Assembly (NCBI RefSeq): GCF_007991635.1
Contig: NZ_BJYS01000005.1
Location: 62,001-126,000, forward strand
Origin: Adhaeribacter aerolatus
GTDB lineage: Bacteria > Bacteroidota > Bacteroidia > Cytophagales > Hymenobacteraceae
Length of the DNA stretch: 64,000 bases
Direction: 5' to 3'
Positions 18,207 through 28,393 of the stretch are shown piece by piece; within the stretch, counting starts at the first letter, position 1; each line of letters opens with the position of its first letter. The notes beneath the pieces were generated by a model. It was not told the DNA's origin and made no database searches. It worked only from the letters and a program-made list of their open reading frames with translations. A program made the position numbers and the translations under genes.

Positions 18207-19253
18207 ATGGAATTATCACAGTATTATATTGATGAAATTAAAGCCCGGGTTGCTAATGGAACAACCTTGGAGGATGTAACATCTCTGATTAATTTTATTA
18301 TTAACATCCAGAACGAGACTTTAGGAACCACCTATAGATTTATTAGTACCAAAAGGCTTGCCTATTACTTTGTTCACCGTGACGAAAGATACTTGAGCTT
18401 TGAAATACCTAAAAAATCCGGTGGTGTTAGGCAAATAACAGCTCCTGACCCGTTTTTAAAGAAGGTACAACGACGGCTCAACTTTATTCTTGAGGTTCTG
18501 TTTAGGCCTAAGGCCGCAGCTCATGGATTTGTAACGGGCCGCAGCATAGTAACCAATGCTAAAGTACATGTAGGCAAAAATTACGTCTACAATGTAGATT
18601 TAAAAGACTTTTTCCCTACTATTCATTATGGTAGAATAAAAGCAGTACTTCAGTTAAATTCATTTAGGATGAAACCAGATTTTGCTCATATAATTGCACA
18701 TTTATGTTGTTATAAAGGCATACTTCCCCAAGGAGCTCCAACATCACCTATAATTACTAATATTACTTGCCAGCAGTTAGATAAAAATTTGGTAGATTAT
18801 GCTAAATTAAATTCTTGCTATTATACCCGATATGCTGATGATATTACCTTTTCTGCAGATAAAAATGTTTTTAAAGATAAGTTTCATGAAAACTTAAAAT
18901 TACATTTGGAAGCCGCTGGGTTTAAATTGAACGACAAGAAAACAAGAAAGCAGAAACGAACTCAGCGACAAGAGGTAACAGGTATTATTGTGAATGAAAA
19001 GCTGAATCTGCAGCGTACCTATATAAAAAAGATACGCGCGATGCTATATAATTGGGAAAGGGATGGATTACCGGCATGCCAAAGGGAGTTTAATAAATAT
19101 TATCCCCTTGAAAAAGGATTTGTTAAAAGTAGAATTTTACCTCCTTTTGAGAATGTACTAATGGGCAAAATTTTATTTCTTGGTATGGTACGAGGGAAAG
19201 AAGATAAATATTTTATGGAGTTTACCTCCAAATACCAATCATTAAAATCATAA
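18207..19253 (+). CDS. Retron reverse transcriptase
   Basis: A 348-residue RNA-directed DNA polymerase that would use the upstream ncRNA to make branched msDNA. Motifs seen: NAKVH (117-121), the retron NAxxH signature; VDLKDFFPTIH, the first catalytic aspartate region; PQGAPTSP (174-181); YADD (209-212) with the catalytic aspartates; and VTG (257-259), the retron-specific VTG motif. There is no maturase X or endonuclease domain, which argues against a group II intron, and the QG motif argues against a DGR enzyme. It starts at ATG 18207, 15 bases after a2. The next gene begins 3 bases after its stop codon, so the two are probably co-transcribed and functionally coupled. Confidence 0.94.
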   Translation: MELSQYYIDEIKARVANGTTLEDVTSLINFIINIQNETLGTTYRFISTKRLAYYFVHRDERYLSFEIPKKSGGVRQITAPDPFLKKVQRRLNFILEVLFRPKAAAHGFVTGRSIVTNAKVHVGKNYVYNVDLKDFFPTIHYGRIKAVLQLNSFRMKPDFAHIIAHLCCYKGILPQGAPTSPIITNITCQQLDKNLVDYAKLNSCYYTRYADDITFSADKNVFKDKFHENLKLHLEAAGFKLNDKKTRKQKRTQRQEVTGIIVNEKLNLQRTYIKKIRAMLYNWERDGLPACQREFNKYYPLEKGFVKSRILPPFENVLMGKILFLGMVRGKEDKYFMEFTSKYQSLKS

Positions 19254-19256
19254 AAA

Positions 19257-20114
19257 ATGGAAATTAATACTTTAGTTAAATTTTATGAAGACAATTTAGA
19301 AAATTTACAATTATTAAGATGCGTTAGAAAGAAGGCAGATGATTTTTATAAGTACCTATTTGTTCCTGATCTTAAGAATGAACTAGTCCTTTGTTTTTTT
19401 GATATGGACAAGGCAGCAATGTTTAATAATTTGGATAAGTTTTTTTTTAATCTCCAGAAACAAATAGAGATAATAATAGACTACTCACTTAAAAGTATTA
19501 TAACGCTTGACAAGTTAAAGTTAGATTCTAAAACAAAAAAAATCAAGGACAGGCTTGGTAATGATAAACTCCTAGGTGAGGAGTTATTTGATAAAAAATG
19601 TAATGTCCCATCAAAGCAATTAGGAAAGAGATATTTAATTGGATTAAAATATAATGAAGTTTATTTTAAAATTATAGATTCAAATAATCAAGTACCTAAT
19701 AATGCCAAAGAGATAACTTACAATGAATGGGCCAGGAGAAATCGAGAGACTAAACTCTTCGAATATATTGATAGTTTTAAATTTCAAGATCTATCAATAA
19801 ATACAAAAATAACTATTTTCTTCATTTATTTTATATCTAATGAGCCATATAAAAAAGTGAATAATGGAGCGTTTGAAGAAACTTTAAGACATGTAAAATT
19901 GAATACTAAAATAACATATGCAATGCAACCATTCAGAATAAGATATTCCCATGGCAATGCTGATCTAAAAGAATGGCAATTAGATATTATTAAAGAAGTA
20001 GAAGAAAAAAACCTAGATAATCTGTATTTCTTCTATAATGAGTATTATCAAGCTCTGTATTCAATCTATTCTGCATTTAATAGAACTGGCAAAAATTCTT
20101 CTTTATTAATATAA
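19257..20114 (+). CDS. Unrecognised retron-associated protein, possible HEPN-like effector
   Basis: A 285-residue, Lys/Asn-rich, mostly helical protein with no family I recognise. It starts 3 bases after the reverse transcriptase stop, the usual position of a retron effector. The only suggestive motif is RIRYSHGN (R227 to H232), an R-x4-H arrangement followed by G, which resembles the catalytic motif of HEPN ribonucleases; the usual polar residue after the Arg is Ile here. A hydrophobic stretch (KITIFFIYFIS, near 180-195) lies before it. There is no signal peptide. The base composition is strongly AT-rich compared with the chromosome flanks. The effector role is inferred from position; the HEPN assignment is a weak guess. 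Confidence 0.7.
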   Translation: MEINTLVKFYEDNLENLQLLRCVRKKADDFYKYLFVPDLKNELVLCFFDMDKAAMFNNLDKFFFNLQKQIEIIIDYSLKSIITLDKLKLDSKTKKIKDRLGNDKLLGEELFDKKCNVPSKQLGKRYLIGLKYNEVYFKIIDSNNQVPNNAKEITYNEWARRNRETKLFEYIDSFKFQDLSINTKITIFFIYFISNEPYKKVNNGAFEETLRHVKLNTKITYAMQPFRIRYSHGNADLKEWQLDIIKEVEEKNLDNLYFFYNEYYQALYSIYSAFNRTGKNSSLLI

Positions 20115-20130
20115 TACAAATCCGTAATTA

Positions 20131-20138
20131 TAATTTTG
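20131..20138 (+). promoter_or_regulatory. Possible internal -7 box before the third retron-locus gene
   Basis: TAATTTTG fits TAnnTTTG and lies 34 bases before the ATG at 20172. It suggests that the third gene may be transcribed on its own. Motif evidence only, in an AT-rich context where chance matches are likely. Confidence 0.35.
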
Positions 20139-20171
20139 TTACTTTTAATATTTAATAAACTTCAGCCTATA

Positions 20172-20672
20172 ATGACCTTACAAAAATTTCCTAATTATTT
20201 CATCGCTGTGTATTGTAATGGGGAAGTTAGAAAGCTCTCAGAAGAAGGGATGTTACCAAAATCTGAGGTAAGATTCTTAATATATTGTAAATATGAGAAA
20301 AGCACCTCAACTGGGCAACATGCTTACTATAGCAATCAACTATTTGATAGTTCGAATCAAAGAATTGAGGACAACACTTTTGATTGGGATGGAATCAAAT
20401 GTAAGATAAATGAAAAGGAAGATTGGGAAGTTGTAATTAAGCCTAGCCATAAAGGTGTGAGTCTAACAGCACATATATGGGATAAATTGATGCATCAGGA
20501 GATTAAGAAATTTAATAACACATATCATAATGGCAATGCTTTTCAAGAACTATATAATTATTTAGAGCGCTTGAAAGTAGTCCATACTCATGCTTCCTTA
20601 AGAGTAATAGATACTAAGGACAAAGAAATTAAGAAGCTTAAAGAAAAGCTAGAAGCTTTCAAGAAGCCTTAG
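20172..20672 (+). CDS. Unrecognised small protein at the retron locus
   Basis: A 166-residue protein with no family I recognise. The N-terminal two thirds look alpha/beta (PNYFIAVYCNGEV ... VRFLIYCKYE), and the last 35 residues (HASLRVIDTKDKEIKKLKEKLEAF) form a probable short coiled coil. I start it at ATG 20172; the in-frame TTG at 20136 lies inside a likely promoter box. It is 57 bases after the previous gene, on the same strand, and convergent with brxL. It could be a second retron accessory protein (antitoxin, adaptor) or an unrelated cargo gene. Confidence 0.65.
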   Translation: MTLQKFPNYFIAVYCNGEVRKLSEEGMLPKSEVRFLIYCKYEKSTSTGQHAYYSNQLFDSSNQRIEDNTFDWDGIKCKINEKEDWEVVIKPSHKGVSLTAHIWDKLMHQEIKKFNNTYHNGNAFQELYNYLERLKVVHTHASLRVIDTKDKEIKKLKEKLEAFKKP

Positions 20673-20740
20673 TTTAATATATTTTTCCCCCTCAAAAGTA
20701 TTAAGAATTGAAGTAAATATACCTACATAATAAAATATAA

Positions 20741-22786
20741 TTAATCCATCAAAGCTTTAAGAAGACAATCCTTTAAATCTGTATAATATTGTATATTGAT
20801 TTTAGTTATCATATCATCTGATAGCTCATTTAACTGTCTTCTGGAATTCAATGGCACCAATAAGGTAGTAGCACCCTTCTCAATAGCCAGTTCGGCTAAG
20901 TTTACAGCATTATAAACCAAGTCAATAGAACCTCCTAAGTTGAGGTGACCAACAATTAAGAGCCCACCTTTTAGACTACGCTCTAAAAGAGCACTACACA
21001 AGGAAACTAGCACACCCATACCCACTCCACCACCAGACTTAGAGGCGTCGAAAGACCTGAGTTGAACAGAGAACTCGTGACTTCGGGGATCCCTATCACC
21101 TACCAGCTCCTTGGTTTTACTATAAAGGTTTTGTTCCGCAATTCTTACGCTCTCTTGGAATTGAGCAGGCGCTGGTCGGTTCAGTATTTTCACACCACTA
21201 CCTGGACCAACATTTACCTCTATCTTGTATAAACCTGCTGGTTCATCCTGCCCACTCGTATTTATGGTCCAAACCTGCCCAGGCGGTTGCGGGTCTTCGC
21301 CAATGGTATTTTCACTGTGAAGTTCTGGGGTATTCACGAATGTCTCTACTCCCTCTAATCCGATGCGGTAGCTGAAATGAGTATTTCGGAATTCAGCCGA
21401 ACCAATTCTTTTCTGTTGTTCCTTTACTCTTCTACGGTATTCTAAAGATACTTTTACAGCCCAATCCAGAAGCTCATCCGAAATGGGTTCTACTGGGTTT
21501 GGCTGCATAAGCTTTAACAAGCCATTTAGCGTTTTATGAACAGCAGTAGTATCCCGGCCGCTTAAAGCACCACCAAAATCTACCCGGGGCAAAACGGAAG
21601 AAATCCGACTGTTGTCACGTAGCCGGGTCCAGCACTCGGCGAGGAAGTCACTTACCAAACCAAAGTGATTGGTGAAGTAAGCCTTATTAAGTTTAGGAAA
21701 ATCCCACCCTGGAACAAAGGCATGGATACGGTCCATGAAGGCAGTATCATCCCGCATTTCAGGGGGTAATGGTCCAAACAAATGGCCAATACGTTGCTGG
21801 TGCTCTACATCCACATCGAAATTACCCACTAATACAACTCCACCATCTGCTCGAATAGGCTCTTTCCCCCGGCTAAATTCCCCACTTTCCATATAGCCTT
21901 TCATGATGTTTACCCCATCTTTCTGGTCAAAGGAAACACCTGAAACTTCGTCGAAGCAAACAACATCGTACTTGCAAACCAGCCCGCGCTCGCCACTGCC
22001 TAAGTTCACGAACATTTTAGAAACAGTTGTTTTACCCCCTGAAACTAAATGGGAGTAGGGTGAAATCTGCTGGTATAGATGGGACTTTCCTGTACCTCTG
22101 GGACCTAGTTCTACTACATTATAATTCCGCTCTACAAAAGGAATCATACGAACAAGAAGCACATTTTTAGCTCTCTCAGATAAAGCAGTTGGCTCCATGC
22201 CAACACTCCTGATAAGAAAGTCCTTCCATTCCTCTAAGGTAAAGAATTCGCGTCCTTTATAAAGTATATCTAAAACACTGCGTTGGGAAAGCTGGATAGG
22301 TCTTAAACTTGTAATGCCAAATGGTCTTCCGCTGTTCTCTTGGGCAATGGCATTATCGTATTCTACCTCAATCTCCGCATAAAATCCCCCAGTCAGCATT
22401 CTATCATTGGCACTAACCATTTCAGGTGAAATCCTAACATTATTCAGCCTCAGACTAGGTAAATAAGCTACATAACTATCAGTGCGCGAATCTAGTTTGG
22501 CAGTAATTATGTCAATAATCTTAATAGAGCCTTTTTCCCTTGCTTTCGACTTAAAGTATTCTTCCTCACCAGGTCGTACTGTTCTATCCTGAAGCTGGCG
22601 CTTTACAATTTCAAGCCCTTCCTGAATTTCTTCTTCATCAATAGTAGCGCAGTATCTGCCCAGTAAGAATTCAATTACATAAGTTGGTACAGGGTAGGTT
22701 TTTCTAAATTGTTCCAGTAAGTCTTTTCTAACAATATAACCCTCAAATGCTTCTGATGCAATTCGGTCAATTTTATCCAATTCCAT
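20741..22786 (-). CDS. brxL: BREX system Lon-like protein BrxL
   Basis: A 681-residue protein of type 1 BREX. The N-terminal BrxL domain (about 1-190) precedes an AAA+ ATPase with Walker A GPRGTGKSHLY (near 226-236) and Walker B VVCFDEVSG. The C-terminal Lon-protease-like fold contains SGGGVGMGVLVSLCSALL and VGHLNLGGSIDLVYNAVNLA. A clear Lon Ser-Lys dyad is not apparent to me in the SGGGVGMG segment. BrxL forms DNA-encircling rings and is needed for phage exclusion in BREX. It is the last gene of the operon, 3 bases after pglZ, and converges on the retron locus. Confidence 0.95.
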   Translation of the reverse strand: MELDKIDRIASEAFEGYIVRKDLLEQFRKTYPVPTYVIEFLLGRYCATIDEEEIQEGLEIVKRQLQDRTVRPGEEEYFKSKAREKGSIKIIDIITAKLDSRTDSYVAYLPSLRLNNVRISPEMVSANDRMLTGGFYAEIEVEYDNAIAQENSGRPFGITSLRPIQLSQRSVLDILYKGREFFTLEEWKDFLIRSVGMEPTALSERAKNVLLVRMIPFVERNYNVVELGPRGTGKSHLYQQISPYSHLVSGGKTTVSKMFVNLGSGERGLVCKYDVVCFDEVSGVSFDQKDGVNIMKGYMESGEFSRGKEPIRADGGVVLVGNFDVDVEHQQRIGHLFGPLPPEMRDDTAFMDRIHAFVPGWDFPKLNKAYFTNHFGLVSDFLAECWTRLRDNSRISSVLPRVDFGGALSGRDTTAVHKTLNGLLKLMQPNPVEPISDELLDWAVKVSLEYRRRVKEQQKRIGSAEFRNTHFSYRIGLEGVETFVNTPELHSENTIGEDPQPPGQVWTINTSGQDEPAGLYKIEVNVGPGSGVKILNRPAPAQFQESVRIAEQNLYSKTKELVGDRDPRSHEFSVQLRSFDASKSGGGVGMGVLVSLCSALLERSLKGGLLIVGHLNLGGSIDLVYNAVNLAELAIEKGATTLLVPLNSRRQLNELSDDMITKINIQYYTDLKDCLLKALMD

Positions 22787-22789
22787 AAC

Positions 22790-25108
22790 TTATGCTTCCG
22801 GCCCAACCAGTGTTGGACTCTTATCTAAAATATTATCGTTACTATCTAAAAGTACTACTATAGCTGAATTGCCTTCTTCTGCATCATCTACCATAATAGA
22901 GCACTTGCCTTCCTTTACTGCCCGGTTTCTTGATATAGCAATAGAGGTTGAAGCGTCGGAGACTTTTGTCCTAATATCCACTTTATACCCATCTGCTCCA
23001 TCTACCACTTCAATCTTACAATTAAGATTTATCCATTTAACGCTACCTATCTTGCCCTTTTTTATAGCAGCCTTTGTGTTTGTGTGGATTAACAACTCTG
23101 GTATAAGGCATTCGTGCAAAGATATACCACCGTGTGCATATTCCTGATTAGCCTTAAAAAATGAAATACCTGGTGCATAGGCAACAAAAACATGTTTGTT
23201 CCATCTCCACGGCAAGTGTAGGAGGTTTGTTTTGGCGCCTTCCTTTATAAATGCGCAACGGCCCCATCGAGTCTCGGCTAAATCTTTGTGCAAGTTTTCT
23301 TTAGGTAAGCCACCTGGCAGCAAGAGCCAGCCATGGTCTGTAACAATTTTAATTTTATTAATACCCTTAGCTGCAGCTGTTTCAATTACCTCATCTATTT
23401 GGTCAAAAAGTTCTTCTATCCTGCGAACCATACCAGCTTGTTCTTCATGCCCTTTGGTATCTATGTCGCCAATCTCGCGCCACTGCTTTTGGCCAGATGC
23501 TATGCTACCATTATTGCTGATATAGTTAAATCCGCTTTGCGCCAAGGTATTACGAAATACAGCCGTGGTTAAATCTTGAGCTGTTGTCGTTTGAGGGCGA
23601 AAATCTTTAAAATCACTTGCTTCTGCTAATGATTGCGCTACAGGAGAGACATGCGGTTTTGCAGTAGGTGTTACGCTTGGTATAGCAGACCAGGCAGAAT
23701 TAAGTTCTACCTTATAATTGCTCTTTGTAAGTCTTTCAGCGTATTCTTTAGCTAATTCAAACCGGAAAGCATCAACAAAAAGCACGAAATCCTCTGGCTC
23801 CTCTTTAGCTGATTGTAATGAGAATATAGAACAGTCGTTGTCAACTAAGGATTGGAATTTATGGGTAATAGTTTCTAACCAGGGTTTATATATACAATTT
23901 ATAACAGTTGATATAACAGCTTTATCTTGCTCTGATTTGACCATTGCTAAAGCCAGCCGCATTCCCTGGTCTATACGGAAGCCTTTGTCTACATAAAAGG
24001 CCTTAATATCATCAATACTGCTAGCAGGTATGGATTCAAGCGATATTTCAGCCATGTAAACCAAATGCTCAAGGGCTCGTGCCAGGGGAGTTTCGCCTAA
24101 ATCAGCCCAAATCCAATCCCTGCGTTTAGCATGTTCCTGTTCCAAGCTGCGCATTTTTTGCGCAGCATCTTTAGGAAAATCTTTACAAAGGGAGTGAAGA
24201 CCCTTTCTTAACTTTTCCTCTTCCTCTTCATTAATTTGCGGCCAGCTTTCTAGGGGCAAATTGAAAAAACCTAACCCCAGCACAGCAGGCTTAGCTGACC
24301 GCAAGAGTATAGGTATGTGAGGGTATTTTTTGGGTGCATTAGCATAATAATCCCATACCTGCTTCCAATTATTCTGTTGAGAACCTAGCTTTTCAGCTCC
24401 TGCTAATAAATTTTTCTTTTCTGGCTTTATCCCATACTGCGATTGACAGATATTTGAGAAAACTTCCCTTTTCTCTTGAGGTAATTTATTAAGAAAGTTC
24501 TCCCCTTCGTTTAACCACTTTAAGATGCTTGGTATTACTTCCGGGAAAAGGATACTATATAAGTAATCAACATCAATAACTGGCTTGTGATATAATACCT
24601 GGTCATCATTAAATATAAATGGCAGCGCCTTCTTTAAAGCGTCTTTGGTATTAGTATCCTGAGAAGTCTTAACACCTAAACCCACTTGCTTATTTTGGAT
24701 AAATGCCAACACTGTCCATTCTTTGCCATTCTCTTGCGTCCAAACATGGCCAGTATACTGGTATTCAATAAGCGGTTGCAAAGCAATATTCTCCTCAGCC
24801 CCATTTTTCAGGTCATCCTTCGAAATACCAGGCATATAAATGATTGGCGTTTTATCCGAACCCCAAGTTGCTTCGGGCAAGGCTTTATTGACCATGCATT
24901 TAATCCAAATAGCCGGTCCCTGCTTAGACGTAGGATTATACTCTCCTAAAATTAACAGTGCCTCAAATTCCTTTTGTAACTCCGGAATAATAGCTTCCCA
25001 CTGGCGCTCATGATCAGGCCAGAGTATAACCTCAGGTTTAACTACAATAGAACTATTATAATCAATAGCCTTTAAAAGGCTCTGGGTTATCTTCTTTGAT
25101 AAACTCAT
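22790..25108 (-). CDS. pglZ: BREX-1 alkaline-phosphatase-like protein PglZ (type A)
   Basis: A 772-residue BREX core protein. The PglZ phosphatase-like core starts near residue 435 (DFVLFVDAFRFELAKEYAERL) and includes IKIVTDHGWLLLPGGLPKE, the metal-binding region typical of alkaline-phosphatase-superfamily enzymes. The N-terminal half is the variable helical type A part, and a beta-rich C-terminal domain follows. PglZ is essential for both BREX methylation and defence in characterised systems. Its start codon overlaps the stop of pglX by 4 bases (ATGA), indicating translational coupling. Confidence 0.95.
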   Translation of the reverse strand: MSLSKKITQSLLKAIDYNSSIVVKPEVILWPDHERQWEAIIPELQKEFEALLILGEYNPTSKQGPAIWIKCMVNKALPEATWGSDKTPIIYMPGISKDDLKNGAEENIALQPLIEYQYTGHVWTQENGKEWTVLAFIQNKQVGLGVKTSQDTNTKDALKKALPFIFNDDQVLYHKPVIDVDYLYSILFPEVIPSILKWLNEGENFLNKLPQEKREVFSNICQSQYGIKPEKKNLLAGAEKLGSQQNNWKQVWDYYANAPKKYPHIPILLRSAKPAVLGLGFFNLPLESWPQINEEEEEKLRKGLHSLCKDFPKDAAQKMRSLEQEHAKRRDWIWADLGETPLARALEHLVYMAEISLESIPASSIDDIKAFYVDKGFRIDQGMRLALAMVKSEQDKAVISTVINCIYKPWLETITHKFQSLVDNDCSIFSLQSAKEEPEDFVLFVDAFRFELAKEYAERLTKSNYKVELNSAWSAIPSVTPTAKPHVSPVAQSLAEASDFKDFRPQTTTAQDLTTAVFRNTLAQSGFNYISNNGSIASGQKQWREIGDIDTKGHEEQAGMVRRIEELFDQIDEVIETAAAKGINKIKIVTDHGWLLLPGGLPKENLHKDLAETRWGRCAFIKEGAKTNLLHLPWRWNKHVFVAYAPGISFFKANQEYAHGGISLHECLIPELLIHTNTKAAIKKGKIGSVKWINLNCKIEVVDGADGYKVDIRTKVSDASTSIAISRNRAVKEGKCSIMVDDAEEGNSAIVVLLDSNDNILDKSPTLVGPEA

Positions 25109-28100
25109 TCTGAAATAACAGATACTTTATATCCTACAAGGTTAGCTTGAGCTGTCCTCTTCTCTTCTAATGACAGATGTTTATCATTATCACGTACTTC
25201 TCCCCAGTAGCTACCAGTAGGGTTTCTACCCCTATCTACTCCCCAATTTACACTCACTCTTTTACGCAGCACATTAGCCTGAATGAAAGGCCGAATATTA
25301 AGCCTTACACCATCATTTAAATCTGGCTCCCAACCAATAGGCTGCTGCTCCAGCGATTTCCAGCGAACAAAAATATCGTAAGGGGCTTCTCCTTCTTGTA
25401 TCAGCTCCAGCTTTTCTTTTAAAGCATTTGCCGCCAACAGCAGACCATCAGCACCGCTCTCTCCGTTCTTACGTTTTTGCTCACAGTGCCTAATCCAATC
25501 GCCAAGATAGGTATAGATAAGCTTTTGCAGATTCTCTTTTGTTAGTTTGTGGTAGTTAACCAGCGCAGAGAAACCATCTTTGCGCCCATCCCAAATGTGC
25601 CAGATGAAAGGGCGGTTCTGGAAGAGTTTGCAATGTTGCTCGAAAAACTCTTCACGCAGCCATTCATCCAAACTCGCTTTCTTAGAGCCTTCTTTTTGAA
25701 GTAACTCTTCAATTGTATGGGTAGTGTAATCAGAGCCGTATACTGCCTGCAGATATTCTCTCAACCTATCAGCTGCAGGCATTTCACCGTTCACAGAAGG
25801 TATGCAAAGAATACCATCTTCATCAGTTAATTCGTCAAAAATTTTAATAGTAGCAATCAACTCTCTAGCTTCATTAGCCAACTCCATCTCCTTATCACTC
25901 TCTGCTGGCCAGCGGTAGCCAAGCATTCGGGCAGTTGCTACTTGCAATGGAGTTTCTGCTTTAACTGGATGACCATGGAATAACCATTGTGTAGCATCAT
26001 CACTGTAAGGTTTGGGCAGACCGTTAGGGTATTTCTCTGCAGCAACTTTTTGCCAATGCTCTATATCAAAAGGCACTTTACCCAATGTCGCATTAGTAAC
26101 ATTACGCTTTTTGTCAATTTTACGAACCTCAACATTAAAATTAACACTTTGAATAAAAGCTAAAATAGGAAGGATGTCTCGATTGTCCTTAGGTAAAATA
26201 ACTGCTGCACTTTGATCTAATAACCACCCTTTATAAATAGTAGATTTTAGATCTCCTAATAGTGATATAGCAACGGCATCCTTATTCCAAGCTTTATTAC
26301 CCCTTTGATCTGAATCATGAAGTTGATTCCTTCTAACCTCTTTTGTTTCTCTAAGATGACCATGCTCCATATCATAATCTATCAACAACCTCAAACCAGA
26401 ATAATTGCAAGTTGTATTTGATGTTCCTTGCATAAACCACCACTTGTTTTTTCTATTTTTAATTTCCCAAAAGAATCTGGTAAATTTTGGAGAATCACCA
26501 TTTTGAATTCCAGCTAAGCAATCTGCATAATTCTCTAAAAATGGGAGTTCAAGGTTCCTTTCTGATATAACAATACGTGAGTCACTAGTACTATAAATTA
26601 AATTAGAATCAAGCAGAATAAGCTGACCTTTCTTAATGTATTCTTCCTTTTGCTTTACTCCTGGTTCATCAGTAACATCTAATCCATAAAACATTTTATT
26701 ATTAGAATTTAAAATCAAGAGTACTACATCAGCTCCTATTGGATCTACAAATGCGTTGGATCCAAGTTGACATAGAAAAGAATTACGTCCTCTCTTAAGC
26801 AGGTCTTCTCTCAACTTAAGATATGAACTCTGATATAGCCAGTTTTGTGGAATTACTAATGCCTGAGTATTTCGGTCTCCAACTAAATGCTCTCCTCTTG
26901 TTAGAAAGATAGTTGCTAAGTCTGGTCTACCGAGTGGAAAATTAGCCTTTGCATAACTTCTAATTTTACCAGCCTGTTTTCTTTCCCCTAAATAAGGCGG
27001 ATTTGTAATTACTAATGTATACTTAAGACTTAACAAATGTCCTGCTTTAGCAATACCTGCCGCAACTACTCCACGTTCTACCTGATCTTTGTCAATTTCA
27101 CCACTCAATGCCTTCTGTAACACAGGTTTCAGTTCTTCAAAACTAGCAGTGAAGGCATCCGCTTTTATAGTTGACGGATCAAGTAAGCTCCCCAGTTCTG
27201 GAGCTAGTTGGAAGTGGTTATAGAGAGCCTTTATACCATTTTCCATACGTGCCTTATCTTCTAACCTATCTACTTTTCCAACTAGTTTTACCCAGTCTTC
27301 TTGTTTACCCTTTGGCGCTATGCCACTACAAGCTAGATGCATTTCAGGTAATTCTTTGTACTGCCCACAGAACTTCCAGGCTGTAAGAGCTAAGTTGAAG
27401 GCAGCAATTTGGGTACACCTTGGGTCAAGCTCCAAGCCGTTTAGGTTCTCAGCGATAACTTTATCTGTAGCTTCCTCTTTGGAGAGCCCTTCTTCGTGCA
27501 TCCGTAATTTTGCAAACACAGGAAACAGAGAAGCCACAAAGTGACCTGACCCCATACAAGGGTCAAGGGAGGTCACTTCAGCCGTTTTATCAGGCCAATC
27601 TTCAAACTTTCCAGCAGCGGGAGTTCCATCTTCTGAAAACCGCAGGTATTCAAACTTCACAGGAGGTGTTATACCTGGGTTACGGCTTAACCACCAAGCG
27701 CCCAAGGTATTATCAATTAAGAAATGAACCATGTATGGCTCTGTAAACAACTGAGTAACAGCAGGAAGTTTTTCACCATCTATCTTATCGCCACTTGCAT
27801 TTATCTTAGCCTTAGCCTCGCTCTGCCAAAACTGGTATACCCAGCCCAAGCTGTCATCGGCAGTAAAGTGTTCCTCTTCCAAGCTATCCAGCAGTGCCTC
27901 AAGCTTCAAACGGTCTTCGGTAGCAAAGCTTACCTGCATCAGTGGGTCATCTGGTCGGAAAATAGCAGGCAACATGCGTGAGGCATAGCCTGCCGCAGCA
28001 GCCCACTTATCCGCATATCCTTCTTCACGGGCCAACTCTTCGCAATCTTCCATACTCACCGCAACGCCGCTGGTATGCATTAGTAGCCCATTTGCTTCTA

Positions 28101-28386
28101 AAAACTTAGCAAACAGCATCTGATGCCAGTACTCATAAGCTAGTTCATAGGCCAAATGGCCTATTTGGTGTTCTCCTTTGTCTAGTACAGCATCACCCAA
28201 TAAGCGAGCTTTATGGCGCAAACGGTTACGCAAAGAACGCTGTTCAGCATCCATGTGGCCAAAGGGCTCCGAGTGATGAACCGCTAACGCCTGTAATGCA
28301 TTGCTGGCACCTAACTCAGCATGCGTTCGGGCATTTACAACTGTGTTTTCTAAATAGCTTCGCTGGGCGGATGTTAAAACTGGCAT
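25105..28386 (-). CDS. pglX: BREX-1 adenine-specific DNA methyltransferase PglX
   Basis: A 1093-residue class I SAM-dependent N6-adenine methyltransferase. The SAM-binding motif is SLDPCMGSGHF (near 273-283) and the catalytic motif is NPPY (near 459-462). It has a target-recognition region in the second half and a C-terminal DUF7008-like part (WRLNIRPF-type region, here GVRLNIRPFIQANVLRKRVS). In BREX it methylates one strand of a non-palindromic site to mark self DNA. The length is normal and the frame intact. It starts 7 bases after brxC and is followed by pglZ with a 4-base overlap. The recognition sequence cannot be read from the protein. Confidence 0.96.
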   Translation of the reverse strand: MPVLTSAQRSYLENTVVNARTHAELGASNALQALAVHHSEPFGHMDAEQRSLRNRLRHKARLLGDAVLDKGEHQIGHLAYELAYEYWHQMLFAKFLEANGLLMHTSGVAVSMEDCEELAREEGYADKWAAAAGYASRMLPAIFRPDDPLMQVSFATEDRLKLEALLDSLEEEHFTADDSLGWVYQFWQSEAKAKINASGDKIDGEKLPAVTQLFTEPYMVHFLIDNTLGAWWLSRNPGITPPVKFEYLRFSEDGTPAAGKFEDWPDKTAEVTSLDPCMGSGHFVASLFPVFAKLRMHEEGLSKEEATDKVIAENLNGLELDPRCTQIAAFNLALTAWKFCGQYKELPEMHLACSGIAPKGKQEDWVKLVGKVDRLEDKARMENGIKALYNHFQLAPELGSLLDPSTIKADAFTASFEELKPVLQKALSGEIDKDQVERGVVAAGIAKAGHLLSLKYTLVITNPPYLGERKQAGKIRSYAKANFPLGRPDLATIFLTRGEHLVGDRNTQALVIPQNWLYQSSYLKLREDLLKRGRNSFLCQLGSNAFVDPIGADVVLLILNSNNKMFYGLDVTDEPGVKQKEEYIKKGQLILLDSNLIYSTSDSRIVISERNLELPFLENYADCLAGIQNGDSPKFTRFFWEIKNRKNKWWFMQGTSNTTCNYSGLRLLIDYDMEHGHLRETKEVRRNQLHDSDQRGNKAWNKDAVAISLLGDLKSTIYKGWLLDQSAAVILPKDNRDILPILAFIQSVNFNVEVRKIDKKRNVTNATLGKVPFDIEHWQKVAAEKYPNGLPKPYSDDATQWLFHGHPVKAETPLQVATARMLGYRWPAESDKEMELANEARELIATIKIFDELTDEDGILCIPSVNGEMPAADRLREYLQAVYGSDYTTHTIEELLQKEGSKKASLDEWLREEFFEQHCKLFQNRPFIWHIWDGRKDGFSALVNYHKLTKENLQKLIYTYLGDWIRHCEQKRKNGESGADGLLLAANALKEKLELIQEGEAPYDIFVRWKSLEQQPIGWEPDLNDGVRLNIRPFIQANVLRKRVSVNWGVDRGRNPTGSYWGEVRDNDKHLSLEEKRTAQANLVGYKVSVISE

Positions 28387-28393
28387 AGAATTA

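Noticed and set aside
18207-19253. Group II intron maturase or diversity-generating retroelement RT
   Set aside because: There is no maturase or HNH domain, no VR/TR repeat is nearby, the RT has QG rather than the DGR SQ motif, and the NAxxH and VTG motifs are retron-specific.
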